Of a stretch of DNA of 64,000 nucleotides, positions 1-9,078 are shown piece after piece. Numbering within the stretch: position 1 is the stretch's first letter; each line of letters begins with the position of its first letter. Below the pieces are notes generated by a model. The model worked only from the letters and a program-made list of their open reading frames with translations. It made no database searches and had not been told where the DNA came from. The DNA is from Allopusillimonas sp008369125. GTDB taxonomy: Bacteria > Pseudomonadota > Gammaproteobacteria > Burkholderiales > Burkholderiaceae_B. A program made the position numbers and the translations under genes. The DNA is taken from assembly GCF_008369125.1 (NCBI RefSeq), contig NZ_VOAY01000001.1, positions 1,798,001 to 1,862,000 on the forward strand, written 5' to 3'.

Positions 1-17
1 GGCCTGCGAGAAAAGCC

Positions 18-43
18 ACAGGCGCCACTACGGCGCCTGTTTT
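18..43. terminator. Bidirectional hairpin terminator after purA
   Basis: A perfect 9-bp inverted repeat (ACAGGCGCC / GGCGCCTGT) surrounds the 5-base loop ACTAC. T-runs lie on both sides: TTTT on the plus strand and GGCTTTT on the minus strand. It lies about 20 bases past the purA stop, so it probably ends the long minus-strand transcript and perhaps also one entering from the left. Confidence 0.7.
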
Positions 44-63
44 AACAACGACTACTGGTTTGC

Positions 64-1359
64 TCAGCCTTTGAATGGATGGCGCAACACAATGGTTTCC
101 AGGCGGTCAGGCCCCGTTGAAACCATATCAATAGCCACTTCACATACTTCGGCGATACGTTCCAGATAACGACGAGCATTGACCGGCAGCTTGTCGTACT
201 CAGTAACGCCTACGGTCGACTCAGACCAGCCGGCCATTTCCTCAAGGACGGGCTCGGCTTCGGCGGCAGCATGGGCGCCATAGGGCAGAACATCAAGGAA
301 TTGGCCCTTGTAACGATAACCCACCCCAATCTTGAGCTGCTCAACGCCATCAAGCACGTCAAGCTTGGTGATGCACAAGCCTGAAATGCCGTTAATCATG
401 ACTGAACGCTTCATGGCCGCAGCATCAAACCAGCCACAGCGACGCGCTCTGCCGGTAACCGACCCGAACTCTTTACCAACAGTAGCCAAACGCGCTCCGG
501 TGTCGTCAAGCAGCTCAGTGGGGAAAGGCCCAGACCCGACACGCGTAGTGTATGCCTTGGCAATGCCCAACACATAGTTGAGGGCCTGAGGGCCGACACC
601 CGCACCCGCTGAAGCGGCTCCGGCCACGCAGTTGCTGCTGGTGACGAAGGGGTAGGTGCCATGATCGATATCAAGCAGTGCGCCTTGCGCACCCTCGAAG
701 AGCAGTTTGTGGCCCGTTTTCTGAGCGGCATGCAGACTGCTGGAAACATCGGCCACCATGGGCTCCAGCTGAGGTGCCAATGCCATGGCCTCATCACGTA
801 CCTGATCGGCCGACAAAGGCTTGCCGCCCAGGTAATTGCTGAGCACGAAATTATGATAATCGAGCACTTCGGCGAGCTTTTCGTCGAAAATGGCGGGATC
901 ATAAAGATCTTGTACACGCAGTGCGCGGCGTGCAACTTTGTCTTCGTAGGCTGGGCCAATGCCCCGTCCTGTTGTACCGATTTTGCCTTCACCCTTACGC
1001 GCTTCGCGTGCCTGGTCCACAGCCACGTGATAAGGCATGATCAATGGGCAGGCTGGTGAAATTTGCAGGCGTGAGCGCACTTCGAGGCCAGCGGCTTCGA
1101 GTTCGGCAATTTCCTGCAACAGCGCCTGCGGAGACAACACCACACCATTGCCGATATAACACACGACATGGTTGTGCATGATGCCCGACGGAATCAACCG
1201 CAAGACGGTTTTTTTACCGTTGATCCACAGCGTATGCCCAGCATTGTGGCCGCCCTGGAAACGAACCACGCCTTGTGCGGATTCGGCCAGCCAGTCGACG
1301 ATTTTACCTTTGCCCTCGTCACCCCATTGGGTGCCGATCACCACGATGTTCTTGCTCAT
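64..1359 (-). CDS. purA: Adenylosuccinate synthetase
   Basis: This enzyme joins IMP and aspartate using GTP to give adenylosuccinate, the first committed step to AMP, in the cytoplasm. The 431-residue protein has the usual length. The N-terminal GTQWGDEGKGK loop (residues 9-19, with catalytic Asp14) and GGHNAGHT (residues 36-43, with His42) are both present, as are the later TTGRGIGPAY and TRVGSGPFPTE segments. The ATG at 1359 was chosen because the family starts at MSKN; the reading frame stays open 11 codons further upstream without conservation. It lies 87 bases downstream of hisZ in the same direction, as in other betaproteobacteria, and is the last gene before a strong hairpin. Confidence 0.97.
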   Translation of the reverse strand: MSKNIVVIGTQWGDEGKGKIVDWLAESAQGVVRFQGGHNAGHTLWINGKKTVLRLIPSGIMHNHVVCYIGNGVVLSPQALLQEIAELEAAGLEVRSRLQISPACPLIMPYHVAVDQAREARKGEGKIGTTGRGIGPAYEDKVARRALRVQDLYDPAIFDEKLAEVLDYHNFVLSNYLGGKPLSADQVRDEAMALAPQLEPMVADVSSSLHAAQKTGHKLLFEGAQGALLDIDHGTYPFVTSSNCVAGAASAGAGVGPQALNYVLGIAKAYTTRVGSGPFPTELLDDTGARLATVGKEFGSVTGRARRCGWFDAAAMKRSVMINGISGLCITKLDVLDGVEQLKIGVGYRYKGQFLDVLPYGAHAAAEAEPVLEEMAGWSESTVGVTEYDKLPVNARRYLERIAEVCEVAIDMVSTGPDRLETIVLRHPFKG

Positions 1360-1446
1360 GTTACGTATCAAATAAAGATTGGCCTGATACATCCAAAGCC
1401 AAAGCAGGTTTAATTTATGCGATACAGCAGTTCGAAAGCCAAACTA

Positions 1447-2610
1447 TCAGTGTATCGCCCTTATTGTCCATACTCCGTTTTCCTGGACCAACTCGCGATC
1501 TACGGAGAATTCATCCAGCCTGGGCGGCTGGCCGGGCAGCATTTGCACTACGATTTCGCCTTTTGCCCGCAAATTACGCAACGCCTCAGCGAGCGCGGGA
1601 TCGGTACCCCAGGGAGCCAGTATTGCCTTGGCAACTGGCGCTGGTGGCAGCCCTTCAGAAAGCTTGCGCAAGTCTAGGCTAAAGCCTGTGGCCGGGCGAA
1701 CCCGCCCAAATGCGCGCCCCACCCCATCGTACCTACCGCCTCGCACGAGCGCATCGTGCCAACCATTGGCGTAAATAGAAAAAACCACGCCAGAATGATA
1801 GCCGTAGCCACTGCCCATGTCAGCAAGGTCTACGCTGAAATCATGCCCCGGCAAGGCCAGCACCAAGGTTTGAAGTTCGTTAAGCGCGGCGTCCAGTGCA
1901 GGCAAGTGCGGCAAGACTTCGCGTGCCCTGGCAATGACACTGGTGTCGCCATAAAGCGTAGTAAGCGTGACCAGCGCCTGAACCGTGTCAGGCCTAACGC
2001 CCGGATATCGCTGCGCGAGCGTAACGATGGCCGGCACCTCTTTGGTACTGAGAAGCTCAATAACTTCTTGAGCGGCATCAGCCAACGCTGGATCTGCATC
2101 AATAATGGCGCGCGGCACGGCTGGGTGGTTAAGATCGACACGTGCCAGTTGAACACCGGCACGCCTGACGCTCTCAAGCGCAAGCTCGATAATTTGAATA
2201 TCGGCCTCAACGCCTGCATGCCCGAAAACTTCGGCACCAATTTGCAGCAACTCTCGATCTGACAGCAAGCCTGCAGGTTTGGCATGCAGCACCGAACCAC
2301 AATAACACAGACGCGTTACGCCATCGCGATTGAGCAAATGCGCATCAATGCGTGATACCTGTGGCGTCATATCAGCACGAACGCCAAGGGTGCGGCCAGA
2401 AAGCTGATCTATCAGCTTGCATGTGCGAAGACTGAGGTCACCGCCCCCAGCCGAAAGCAGGGACTCAAGATACTCTACCAACGGCGGCGCTACGAGCTCG
2501 AAGCCATAGGTACGGTACAGATCAAGCAGAGTACGACGCAACTCTTCAATACGCCGCGCTTCTGCTGGCAGAATATCGGCCAGACTTTCGGGTAACAACC
2601 AAGTGGACAT
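1447..2610 (-). CDS. hisZ: ATP phosphoribosyltransferase regulatory subunit
   Basis: HisZ is a catalytically inactive paralogue of histidyl-tRNA synthetase that binds the short-form HisG and is needed for the first step of histidine synthesis. The 387-residue protein begins at MSTWLLPES. It shows a class II synthetase-like fold (GVRADMTPQVSRID around residues 97-110) but is distinct from the true HisS at 10876-12165, which carries the GRYRQFHQ motif. hisG is not in this window. The neighbours hflC (upstream) and purA (downstream) are the standard betaproteobacterial context. A TTG-started extension to 2673 is possible but runs through the leader hairpin, so the ATG at 2610 is preferred. Confidence 0.93.
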   Translation of the reverse strand: MSTWLLPESLADILPAEARRIEELRRTLLDLYRTYGFELVAPPLVEYLESLLSAGGGDLSLRTCKLIDQLSGRTLGVRADMTPQVSRIDAHLLNRDGVTRLCYCGSVLHAKPAGLLSDRELLQIGAEVFGHAGVEADIQIIELALESVRRAGVQLARVDLNHPAVPRAIIDADPALADAAQEVIELLSTKEVPAIVTLAQRYPGVRPDTVQALVTLTTLYGDTSVIARAREVLPHLPALDAALNELQTLVLALPGHDFSVDLADMGSGYGYHSGVVFSIYANGWHDALVRGGRYDGVGRAFGRVRPATGFSLDLRKLSEGLPPAPVAKAILAPWGTDPALAEALRNLRAKGEIVVQMLPGQPPRLDEFSVDRELVQENGVWTIRAIH

Positions 2611-2640
2611 TGTTGAATCTTGAGTATTTGGTGCGGGCCA

Positions 2641-2680
2641 AACAAAAAGCGACTCGGGGCGTAAGCCCGCCAAGTCGCTT
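2641..2680 (-). terminator. Intrinsic terminator or attenuator in the hisZ leader
   Basis: On the minus strand an 8-bp stem AAGCGACT / AGTCGCTT is extended inward by further GC pairs and closed by a TTAC loop. It is followed directly by TTTTTGTT. This is a textbook intrinsic terminator, 30 bases before the hisZ ATG and about 35 bases after a predicted promoter. It could attenuate hisZ-purA or end a short RNA of about 65 nt. No histidine-rich leader peptide is visible. Confidence 0.65.
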
Positions 2681-2712
2681 GCGGAAAAAGGTTAAACAAA
2701 AACTTACGCGTT

Positions 2713-2741
2713 AGTATAAACGATGTAGCGCCTTAAGTGAA
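2713..2741 (-). promoter_or_regulatory. Predicted sigma70 promoter before hisZ
   Basis: On the minus strand TTCACT (2736-2741; 4 of 6 consensus bases) and TATACT (2713-2718; 5 of 6) are separated by exactly 17 bases. The expected start is near 2706. The -35 element lies inside one arm of the hflC 3' hairpin. This promoter would separate hisZ-purA from hflKC. Confidence 0.5.
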
Positions 2742-2768
2742 ACAGGGCCATTACTGGCCCTGTTTCAC
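2737..2768 (-). terminator. Strong hairpin at the end of hflC
   Basis: A perfect 14-bp inverted repeat (GTGAAACAGGGCCA and its complement) has a 4-base loop and lies 15 bases past the hflC stop. It lacks a run of U outside the stem, so it may stabilise the 3' end of the message rather than act as a complete terminator. Confidence 0.6.
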
Positions 2769-2783
2769 AGCGTGTACAGCAGA

Positions 2784-3671
2784 TCAGGGTGTGGCTGGTT
2801 GCTTGCCCTGGGCGGAGTTCCAGTATTTGAAGAACTCAGATTTGGGGCTTAGCACCAATGTGTCCTTGCTGCCAGAGAACGCCTCGCGGTAACCCTCAAG
2901 ACTCTTGTACAAACTGTAGAAATCAGGGTTTTTGCCATAGGCCGCAGAATATATACCTGCTGCCTTGGCATCGCCCTCACCCTTGATTTTCTGGGCTTCA
3001 GCGTAAGCATTTGCCACAAGCTCCTGGCGTTCGCGATCAGCCTGGGCGCGGATGCGCTCGCTGTCGGCAGCGCCAGTTGCACGAAGCCGGTTAGCCTCCT
3101 GCTTGCGCTCGGCTTCCATACGCCGATAAACCGATTCAGAAATCTCGGGCGCAAAATCAATACGGCGCAAGCGAACGTCGGTAACGTGGACACCAAGCGG
3201 CTCAGCACGACGGGCGACGTTTTCGAGAATTTCACGCATGATCTCGTCACGCTGAGTAGCGACAACTTCTTTGACAGTGCGAACGTTAACTGCAGCGTTC
3301 AGTGCATCACGAATCTGCGCTGTCAGACGCTCAACAGCAGCCCGGTCGTTGGCACCAAATGTCACGTAAAACAGCCGGGGATCATCAATGCGCCACTTGA
3401 CGTAGGAGTCAATGAGCAAGTTCTTTTTCTCAGCCGTCTGGATGCGCTCAGGATCATTGTTTTCAATGGTCTGCAAACGCTTATCCAAGCGCACCACATT
3501 TTCGAAAGGCGGAGGAAATTTAAAATAAAGGCCTGGTTCTACAATTGTGTCGCGGACTTCACCCAGAGCAAAAAGCAGGGCAGCATCACGCTCGCGCACA
3601 ACAAAAACGCAAGAAGAAAGTACGGCCAGGACAATGACAAGGCCTACCAAAGCGGGAAATAATCGTTGCAT
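2784..3671 (-). CDS. hflC: HflC, membrane regulator of FtsH protease
   Basis: HflC pairs with HflK in a large periplasm-facing complex around the FtsH protease and tunes degradation of membrane proteins. The 295-residue protein has one N-terminal membrane helix (about residues 5-25). A Band-7/SPFH domain follows (RERDAALLFALGEVRDTIVEPGLYFK), then a long charged coiled coil (RRMEAERKQEANRLRA). The ATG at 3671 is preceded by a strong AGGAGG ribosome site and lies 9 bases after hflK, so the pair is co-transcribed. A strong hairpin follows the stop. Confidence 0.95.
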   Translation of the reverse strand: MQRLFPALVGLVIVLAVLSSCVFVVRERDAALLFALGEVRDTIVEPGLYFKFPPPFENVVRLDKRLQTIENNDPERIQTAEKKNLLIDSYVKWRIDDPRLFYVTFGANDRAAVERLTAQIRDALNAAVNVRTVKEVVATQRDEIMREILENVARRAEPLGVHVTDVRLRRIDFAPEISESVYRRMEAERKQEANRLRATGAADSERIRAQADRERQELVANAYAEAQKIKGEGDAKAAGIYSAAYGKNPDFYSLYKSLEGYREAFSGSKDTLVLSPKSEFFKYWNSAQGKQPATP

Positions 3672-3680
3672 ACGGGCCTC

Positions 3681-5009
3681 CTAGCGCGAATACGGATTCA
3701 CTGAGAGTGATCTGGCCGGTGTGGTGCCGGTGCTGCCCGAAGCTCGGTTAGTGCCTGCTGCCGCCTGGTTAGAGGACGAGGAAGACGAGGAAGACGACTG
3801 CGTAGCTGCAGCGGCTCCAGAAGTGGTCTCAACTGAACCACTGCTACTGGGGCTATTTCCCTGTGCAACCTGACCCATAATCTTGTCTAGGGGCAGATAC
3901 AGCATGTTATTACTGGCCTCCGAGTCAATCATGATTTTGCTGCTGTCCTTGAGTATCTGGCTCATGGTAGAGAGGTACAGACGTTCACGCGTAATTTCGG
4001 GTGCGGCGGCATACTCAGCTTCAATACTGCTGAAACGTGAGGTATCACCTGTAGCATCCCCAATAACCGTGGCGCGATAACCTTCAGCTTCCTGAACCAT
4101 GCGAGCTACCTGGCCTTGAGCTTCAGGCAATACCTTGTTGGCATAAGCATTACCTTCGTTGATCTGGCGCTCGCGATCCTGACCAGCCTTGACGGCGTCA
4201 TCAAATGCGGCCTGAACCTGCTCAGGTGGTTGCACGTTTTGGATAGCCACCGTGCTGATCTGTATGCCGGTCTGGTAACGATCGAGAATGCGCTGCGCAA
4301 GGGTTTGCACTTCGGACGCTACTTCAGTACGTCCGGAGTACAGCACGAAATCCATGGGCTTTTTACCGACGACCTCGCGCATGGCCGTTTCGGCTGCCTG
4401 GCGTACCGACTCATCAGGCTGGCTCGTCTTGAAGAGATAGTCGGGCGCACCTTCGGGCATCAAGCGATACTGCACCACGAATTGCAGGTCGACGATATTT
4501 TCATCGAAGGTTAGCATCAACGATTCGCCCAGCACCTTATTGCGTGCCGTGCCGCGGAAACCCACTTCGAAAGTACGCAATTGCGAAATATTGACCATTT
4601 GGTCGGCTTCGATTGGGTACGGCATACGCCACTGCAAGCCAGGATTCAGCGTCTTGGTGTACTTGCCAAACTTGGTAATTACAGCCACCTGCCCTTCTTG
4701 GACGATCACGAAGCCGCTGGCAAGCCAGAGACCCACAATGATGGCAACGATGACCGCGATAAATTTGGGTGAGCCTTTGGGCAATTGCAAGCCGCCACCG
4801 GGCGAACCGGGGCCACCACCGAAATTGCCGCCACGTTTGGGCTTGCGACCAAACAGCGAGCCCAGGCGATTATTAAAGTCACGCCAGACCTCATCGAGAT
4901 CAGGCGGGCCTTCTTTATTGCCAGGCTTGCGGGGGGGCTCAGCATCATTATTGTTGCCACGCCCCCAACCGGGATCATTCAGATTGTAGATTTTCGATAT
5001 TGAACGCAT
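3681..5009 (-). CDS. hflK: HflK, membrane regulator of FtsH protease
   Basis: HflK is the partner of HflC in the FtsH-regulating complex. The protein has a glycine-rich cytoplasmic N-terminus (NLNDPGWGRGNNN), a membrane helix near residues 75-95 and an SPFH domain beginning VQEGQVAVITKFGKY. Its C-terminal tail is low in complexity and rich in Ser, Ala and Gly, including a run of about ten serines. The start at 5009 (MRSISKIYNLNDPGWGRG) matches the family. It overlaps the end of hflX by 35 bases, which suggests translational coupling. The 442-residue length is typical. Confidence 0.93.
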   Translation of the reverse strand: MRSISKIYNLNDPGWGRGNNNDAEPPRKPGNKEGPPDLDEVWRDFNNRLGSLFGRKPKRGGNFGGGPGSPGGGLQLPKGSPKFIAVIVAIIVGLWLASGFVIVQEGQVAVITKFGKYTKTLNPGLQWRMPYPIEADQMVNISQLRTFEVGFRGTARNKVLGESLMLTFDENIVDLQFVVQYRLMPEGAPDYLFKTSQPDESVRQAAETAMREVVGKKPMDFVLYSGRTEVASEVQTLAQRILDRYQTGIQISTVAIQNVQPPEQVQAAFDDAVKAGQDRERQINEGNAYANKVLPEAQGQVARMVQEAEGYRATVIGDATGDTSRFSSIEAEYAAAPEITRERLYLSTMSQILKDSSKIMIDSEASNNMLYLPLDKIMGQVAQGNSPSSSGSVETTSGAAAATQSSSSSSSSSNQAAAGTNRASGSTGTTPARSLSVNPYSR

Positions 5010-6081
5010 TGTTTCCTGCGATATGACCTGTTTCGACAATTGCCTCGCGCAAACCATCCAGCCCTAGGCGATTGAGGGCGCCGACAAAAACTCGTGCAAT
5101 CGTACCATGTTCGTCACGTTCTACACGGGGTTCATATCCTGCCATGTCGATTTTGTTGTAGACGAGTATGCGCGGAATGTCGTCGGCTCCGATATCAGCC
5201 AATACTTTATTGACTTCTATCACTTGTTCGTCACGCTGCGGACTGGCTGCATCGACGACGTGCAAAAGCAAGTCGGCCTGCACGGTTTCTTCAAGCGTGG
5301 CGCGGAATGCAGCAATAAGTGTGGGCGGTAAGTCGCGAATGAAGCCCACGGTATCAGAGATAACCACTTGACCTGCACCTTCGATCCAAATGCGTCGGGT
5401 TGTTGTGTCAAGCGTCGCAAACAACTGGTCAGCCGCATAGGCGTCTGCCCGCGTAAGCGCATTAAAAAGTGTTGATTTGCCCGAGTTGGTATAACCGACG
5501 AGCGACACCGACAGCGTGTTGCCTCGTGCGCGTGCACGCCGCTGTGTTGCCCGTTGGCGCTGCACACGGTCAAGACGCGAGCGCAACAGCTTTACACGAT
5601 CGCCAATCATGCGGCGGTCAAGCTCGATCTGTGCCTCGCCCGGGCCGCGTGTGCCTATACCCCCCTGCTGACGCTCCAGGTGGGTCCACATGCGGGTAAG
5701 ACGGGTGGAAAGATGCTGCAACTGTGCAAGCTCTACCTGCAGCTTGCCTTCGTGACTTTTGGCGCGCAACGCAAAAATATCGAGAATCAGCGCTACGCGA
5801 TCAACAACCCTGCGATTTAGCTTGCGCTCGAGGTTACGTTGCTGCGCGGGTGACAGGGGTTGGTCGAACAAAATAATTTCGGCCTCGCCCTCATCAGCCT
5901 GCAGCAAAGCCTCTTCGACCTTGCCCGAACCAATGAAATACTTGGCATCGGGCCGCGCACGACGTGCCCCCACGGTGCCTACGATGTCGGCACCCGCCCC
6001 CTTGGCGAGCATAAGAAACTCTTCCACATGAGGCTGATAATCGAGGCCGCCAAGATCGACACTGATGACGAGTGCTTTCAT
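4975..6081 (-). CDS. hflX: Ribosome-associated GTPase HflX
   Basis: HflX is a GTPase that binds the large ribosomal subunit and splits or rescues stalled ribosomes. The 368-residue protein has the N-terminal HflX domain, the linker GGIGTRGPGEAQIE, and then the G domain. G1 is GYTNSGKST, G3 is DTVGF, and G4 is NKID. It lies between hfq and hflK in the usual proteobacterial order, and a hairpin lies between hfq and its start. Its last 35 bases overlap hflK. Confidence 0.95.
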   Translation of the reverse strand: MKALVISVDLGGLDYQPHVEEFLMLAKGAGADIVGTVGARRARPDAKYFIGSGKVEEALLQADEGEAEIILFDQPLSPAQQRNLERKLNRRVVDRVALILDIFALRAKSHEGKLQVELAQLQHLSTRLTRMWTHLERQQGGIGTRGPGEAQIELDRRMIGDRVKLLRSRLDRVQRQRATQRRARARGNTLSVSLVGYTNSGKSTLFNALTRADAYAADQLFATLDTTTRRIWIEGAGQVVISDTVGFIRDLPPTLIAAFRATLEETVQADLLLHVVDAASPQRDEQVIEVNKVLADIGADDIPRILVYNKIDMAGYEPRVERDEHGTIARVFVGALNRLGLDGLREAIVETGHIAGNNAFNIENLQSE

Positions 6082-6095
6082 GGCAGCTGCACAAA

Positions 6096-6135
6096 CGAAA
6101 TACCCGCCGACGCTGAATGCGTGGCGGGTGTTTCG
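6096..6135 (-). terminator. Hairpin between hfq and hflX
   Basis: A 13-bp imperfect inverted repeat (CGAAACACCCGCC / GGCGGGTATTTCG, one mismatch) encloses a further 4-bp ACGC/GCGT stem. On the minus strand TTTGTG follows. It may partly terminate transcription after hfq so that Hfq is made in excess over HflX. Confidence 0.45.
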
Positions 6136-6153
6136 GTAAAGATATGGCGAAAA

Positions 6154-6390
6154 TTATTCAGCAGAGTCATCTACTTGAAAATTGACGGGACGCGCGGGTA
6201 CGACCGTCGAAATCGCGTGCTTGTACACCATTTGGGTTACGGTATTGCGTAAAAGCACTACATATTGGTCAAAAGATTCAACCTGTCCCTGCAGTTTGAT
6301 ACCGTTGACCAGATAAATGGATACGGGTACGTGATCTTTGCGCAGGGCGTTTAGAAATGGATCTTGTAGTGTTTGCCCTTTGTTGCTCAT
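6154..6390 (-). CDS. hfq: RNA chaperone Hfq
   Basis: Hfq is a hexameric Sm-like protein that pairs small RNAs with target mRNAs. The 78-residue protein is almost entirely the Sm core: the Sm1 region (KDHVPVSIYLVNGIKLQGQV) and Sm2 with the diagnostic YKHAIST motif, followed by a short tail. The short tail is typical of betaproteobacteria. A gap of 118 bases after hisC leaves room for its own promoter, though I could not fix one with confidence. hflX follows in the same direction. Confidence 0.98.
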   Translation of the reverse strand: MSNKGQTLQDPFLNALRKDHVPVSIYLVNGIKLQGQVESFDQYVVLLRNTVTQMVYKHAISTVVPARPVNFQVDDSAE

Positions 6391-6508
6391 TGGCTAGGCT
6401 CCAATTTGTTATTGAAATGGTTTGGTGAAAGTTCTACTTTACAGGGTTTTCCCGATGATCGCACGATCAGCTGGAAAAAAATACCCACTACCCGGGGGAA
6501 TCAGCAAA

Positions 6509-7582
6509 TTACTGACAGATTTCGGCCAGGTTGATACATAGACGCTCACACTCTTCAGGAGTTCCAACAGTAATACGAAGAAATTGATCAATTCGCTGAT
6601 TTTCAAAATGCCGAACCAGAATATTACGCTCGCGAAGGGCCTGGCTTAAGCCAAATGCATCATGGTGCGGGTGCCGGGCAAATACAAAATTTGCCGCACT
6701 AGGCAGTACGTCGAAACCCAGCCCAGCCAACCGTTTGATAAGCACCTGGCGCGCCTGCATGATGGCATGCCGAGTGCTATCAAAGTAGGCTGTGTCTTGA
6801 ATGGCAGCAACTGCAGCTACCTGAGCCAGGCTATCAAGTGGGTAAGAGTTAAAACTATCTTTTATACGATTTAAGCCATTGATTATTTCTGGGCTGCCCA
6901 TGGCAAACCCCACACGCAAGCCCGCCAGCGAACGCGATTTCGACATGGTGTGAATAACCAAGATGTTGTCATACTGGCCAAGCAACGTCGAAGCGGACTC
7001 AGCGCCAAAATCGACATAAGCCTCGTCAACCACCACTGGAGTATCGGGGTTGGCACGTGCAATCGCCTCGATGTCAGACAATGGCATGGCTATACCCGTC
7101 GGCGCATTGGGGTTGGCGAAAATGATGCCAGCAGGCGCATTGCCACCTGCCAAGGTGTAGTCGGACGCGCAAATGGAAAAATCATCAGTAAGCGGTACAA
7201 GCTGGACGTCAATATCATAAAGCACACAATACGTGCGATAAAAACTGTAGGTAACGTCGGGCATGAGCAACGTGCGCCCTGCCCGGCGAAACAAACCATT
7301 GAAAACGTGAGCCAGCACTTCATCAGACCCATTACCAACGAACACCTGCGCGGCATCAATACCATGCAGGGCCGCAACGGCCTCACGCAGTGCTTTGCTC
7401 TCGTTGTCGGGATAAAGCCTCAGACGGTTGCCTACCGCCTGCGTAATGGCCTGCAAAGCCTTGGGCGAGGGCCCGTAGGGGTTCTCATTGGTATTGAGCT
7501 TGAGCAGGTCTGGCACTCGCGGCTGCTCCCCTGCGACATAGGGGGACAGGCTCGACACATGATCACTCCAGAAACGGCTCAC
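6509..7582 (-). CDS. hisC: Histidinol-phosphate aminotransferase
   Basis: This PLP enzyme transfers an amino group from glutamate to imidazole-acetol phosphate, the seventh step of histidine synthesis. The 357-residue type I/II aminotransferase shows NENPYGPSP near residue 33, NPNAPTG (158-164), DEAYVDF (186-192) and the PLP lysine Lys215 in SKSRSLAGLR. The start is GTG, overlapping the der stop as GTGA. The other his genes are not beside it except hisZ further along, so this is an isolated copy in a housekeeping operon. A paralogue elsewhere in the genome is possible. Confidence 0.9.
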   Translation of the reverse strand: MSRFWSDHVSSLSPYVAGEQPRVPDLLKLNTNENPYGPSPKALQAITQAVGNRLRLYPDNESKALREAVAALHGIDAAQVFVGNGSDEVLAHVFNGLFRRAGRTLLMPDVTYSFYRTYCVLYDIDVQLVPLTDDFSICASDYTLAGGNAPAGIIFANPNAPTGIAMPLSDIEAIARANPDTPVVVDEAYVDFGAESASTLLGQYDNILVIHTMSKSRSLAGLRVGFAMGSPEIINGLNRIKDSFNSYPLDSLAQVAAVAAIQDTAYFDSTRHAIMQARQVLIKRLAGLGFDVLPSAANFVFARHPHHDAFGLSQALRERNILVRHFENQRIDQFLRITVGTPEECERLCINLAEICQ

Positions 7583-9078
7583 TTTTGCCCCTGTATGTAT
7601 GGATTATGCGAAGATTTGAATTCAATTCGCAACGGCGTGCCATCCAGTTTGAACTCTGTACGGAAGCGCGTTTCAAGATAACGACGATACGATTCGGAAA
7701 TCGCATCTAAGGCATTGCCATGCACCACGATAAGCGGCGGATTCTGACCACCCTGGTGTGCATATCGCATTTTCGGACGGAAAATGCCCTTACGCGGCGG
7801 AGGCTGTTGTTCAACCGCAGCCTGCAGCACCCTGGTCAGCTTTGGCGTCGACAGCTTGGCGAAGGCGGCTGCATGGGCCGCGTTAACCGACTTGAGCAAG
7901 GCGTTAACCCCCTGACCTTTGATTGCCGACGTCGTATGCATACGCGCAAATGACAGAAACCGTAATTTGCGATCAAATTCGCGCTGGGTAAGCTCACGCT
8001 GCTCGCTGTCTATGGCGTCCCATTTATTGATGGCGACAACCAGCGCCCGCCCAGTCTCCAGCACGAAACCAGCAATATGGGCATCTTGATCAGATATGCC
8101 GTTTTCCGCATCAAGCATGAGCACAACGACATTGCTTGCCTCAATGGCCTGCAGTGTTTTGATAACCGAGAATTTTTCTACGGTTTCAAATACCTTGCCG
8201 CGGCGTCTTAAGCCGGCTGTGTCAATAAGCGTATATTCAACGCCACCTCGTTCAAATTCGATCTCAATGGCGTCGCGCGTCGTGCCCGGCATGTCGAACG
8301 CAATGACGCGCTCTTCACCCAACAGCGTATTGATCAGTGTGGACTTCCCTACGTTGGGCCGCCCCACAATAGCCAGCTTGACGCGATGGTGCGGGTCTAC
8401 CTTCGCATCTTTAGTTGTCTTTGAGGCTTCAGCAGCTTCAGGCATGGGGTTGCCATCGGCGTCGATGAGTACTACCTCACCCGACGGGGCTTGACCCTGT
8501 GTGTCATGCATCTCACTCGGATCGTTGTCGTCGACAGCAAATGTGTTGACGTCCTCATTACTGGGCAGCGTCTCAAAATCAGCGAGAGCCAATTCGATCA
8601 GATCTACAACGCCATCACCGTGCGATGCCGAAATGGGGTGAGGCTCGCCAAGCCCGAGTTCATGAAACTCTGCCGTGACCGAACCGTAACGCATGCCTTC
8701 AGCCTTGTTGACGGCCAGAAAAACACGCTGCCCGCTTTTACGCAAGAGGCGGGCAATTTCGTGGTCATGCGCATTGACGCCTGCTCGCGCGTCGACCAGA
8801 AAGATCACGACATCAGCTTCGGCAATAGCCTGCTCAGTTTGGCGCGCCATTTCGAGGAGTATGCCGTCTTTGGCCACCGGCTCGAACCCGCCGGTATCTA
8901 CGGCAATAAACGGATGATCACCCACCCGACCCTCGCCGTAGTGACGATCACGCGTCAGGCCCGGAATGTTGGCGACCAGAGCAGCTCGCGAACGGGTTAT
9001 TCGGTTGAAGAGTGTGGATTTGCCTACATTGGCACGCCCGACCAGAGCAACAACCGGTTTAAACAAAATAGAACTCAA
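7579..9078 (-). CDS. der: Ribosome assembly GTPase Der (EngA)
   Basis: Der is an essential GTPase with two tandem G domains that acts in 50S subunit assembly. The first P-loop is GRANVGKS (near residue 14); the usual Pro is Ala here. The second is the canonical GRPNVGKS, after an acidic linker of roughly 50 residues. DTGGF, DTAGL and NKWD are visible, and a KH-like C-terminal domain follows. The chosen start is TTG at 9078, overlapping the bamB stop as TTGA; a second in-frame TTG lies four codons later. At 499 residues it is slightly long because of the linker. Confidence 0.94.
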   Translation of the reverse strand: MSSILFKPVVALVGRANVGKSTLFNRITRSRAALVANIPGLTRDRHYGEGRVGDHPFIAVDTGGFEPVAKDGILLEMARQTEQAIAEADVVIFLVDARAGVNAHDHEIARLLRKSGQRVFLAVNKAEGMRYGSVTAEFHELGLGEPHPISASHGDGVVDLIELALADFETLPSNEDVNTFAVDDNDPSEMHDTQGQAPSGEVVLIDADGNPMPEAAEASKTTKDAKVDPHHRVKLAIVGRPNVGKSTLINTLLGEERVIAFDMPGTTRDAIEIEFERGGVEYTLIDTAGLRRRGKVFETVEKFSVIKTLQAIEASNVVVLMLDAENGISDQDAHIAGFVLETGRALVVAINKWDAIDSEQRELTQREFDRKLRFLSFARMHTTSAIKGQGVNALLKSVNAAHAAAFAKLSTPKLTRVLQAAVEQQPPPRKGIFRPKMRYAHQGGQNPPLIVVHGNALDAISESYRRYLETRFRTEFKLDGTPLRIEFKSSHNPYIQGQK

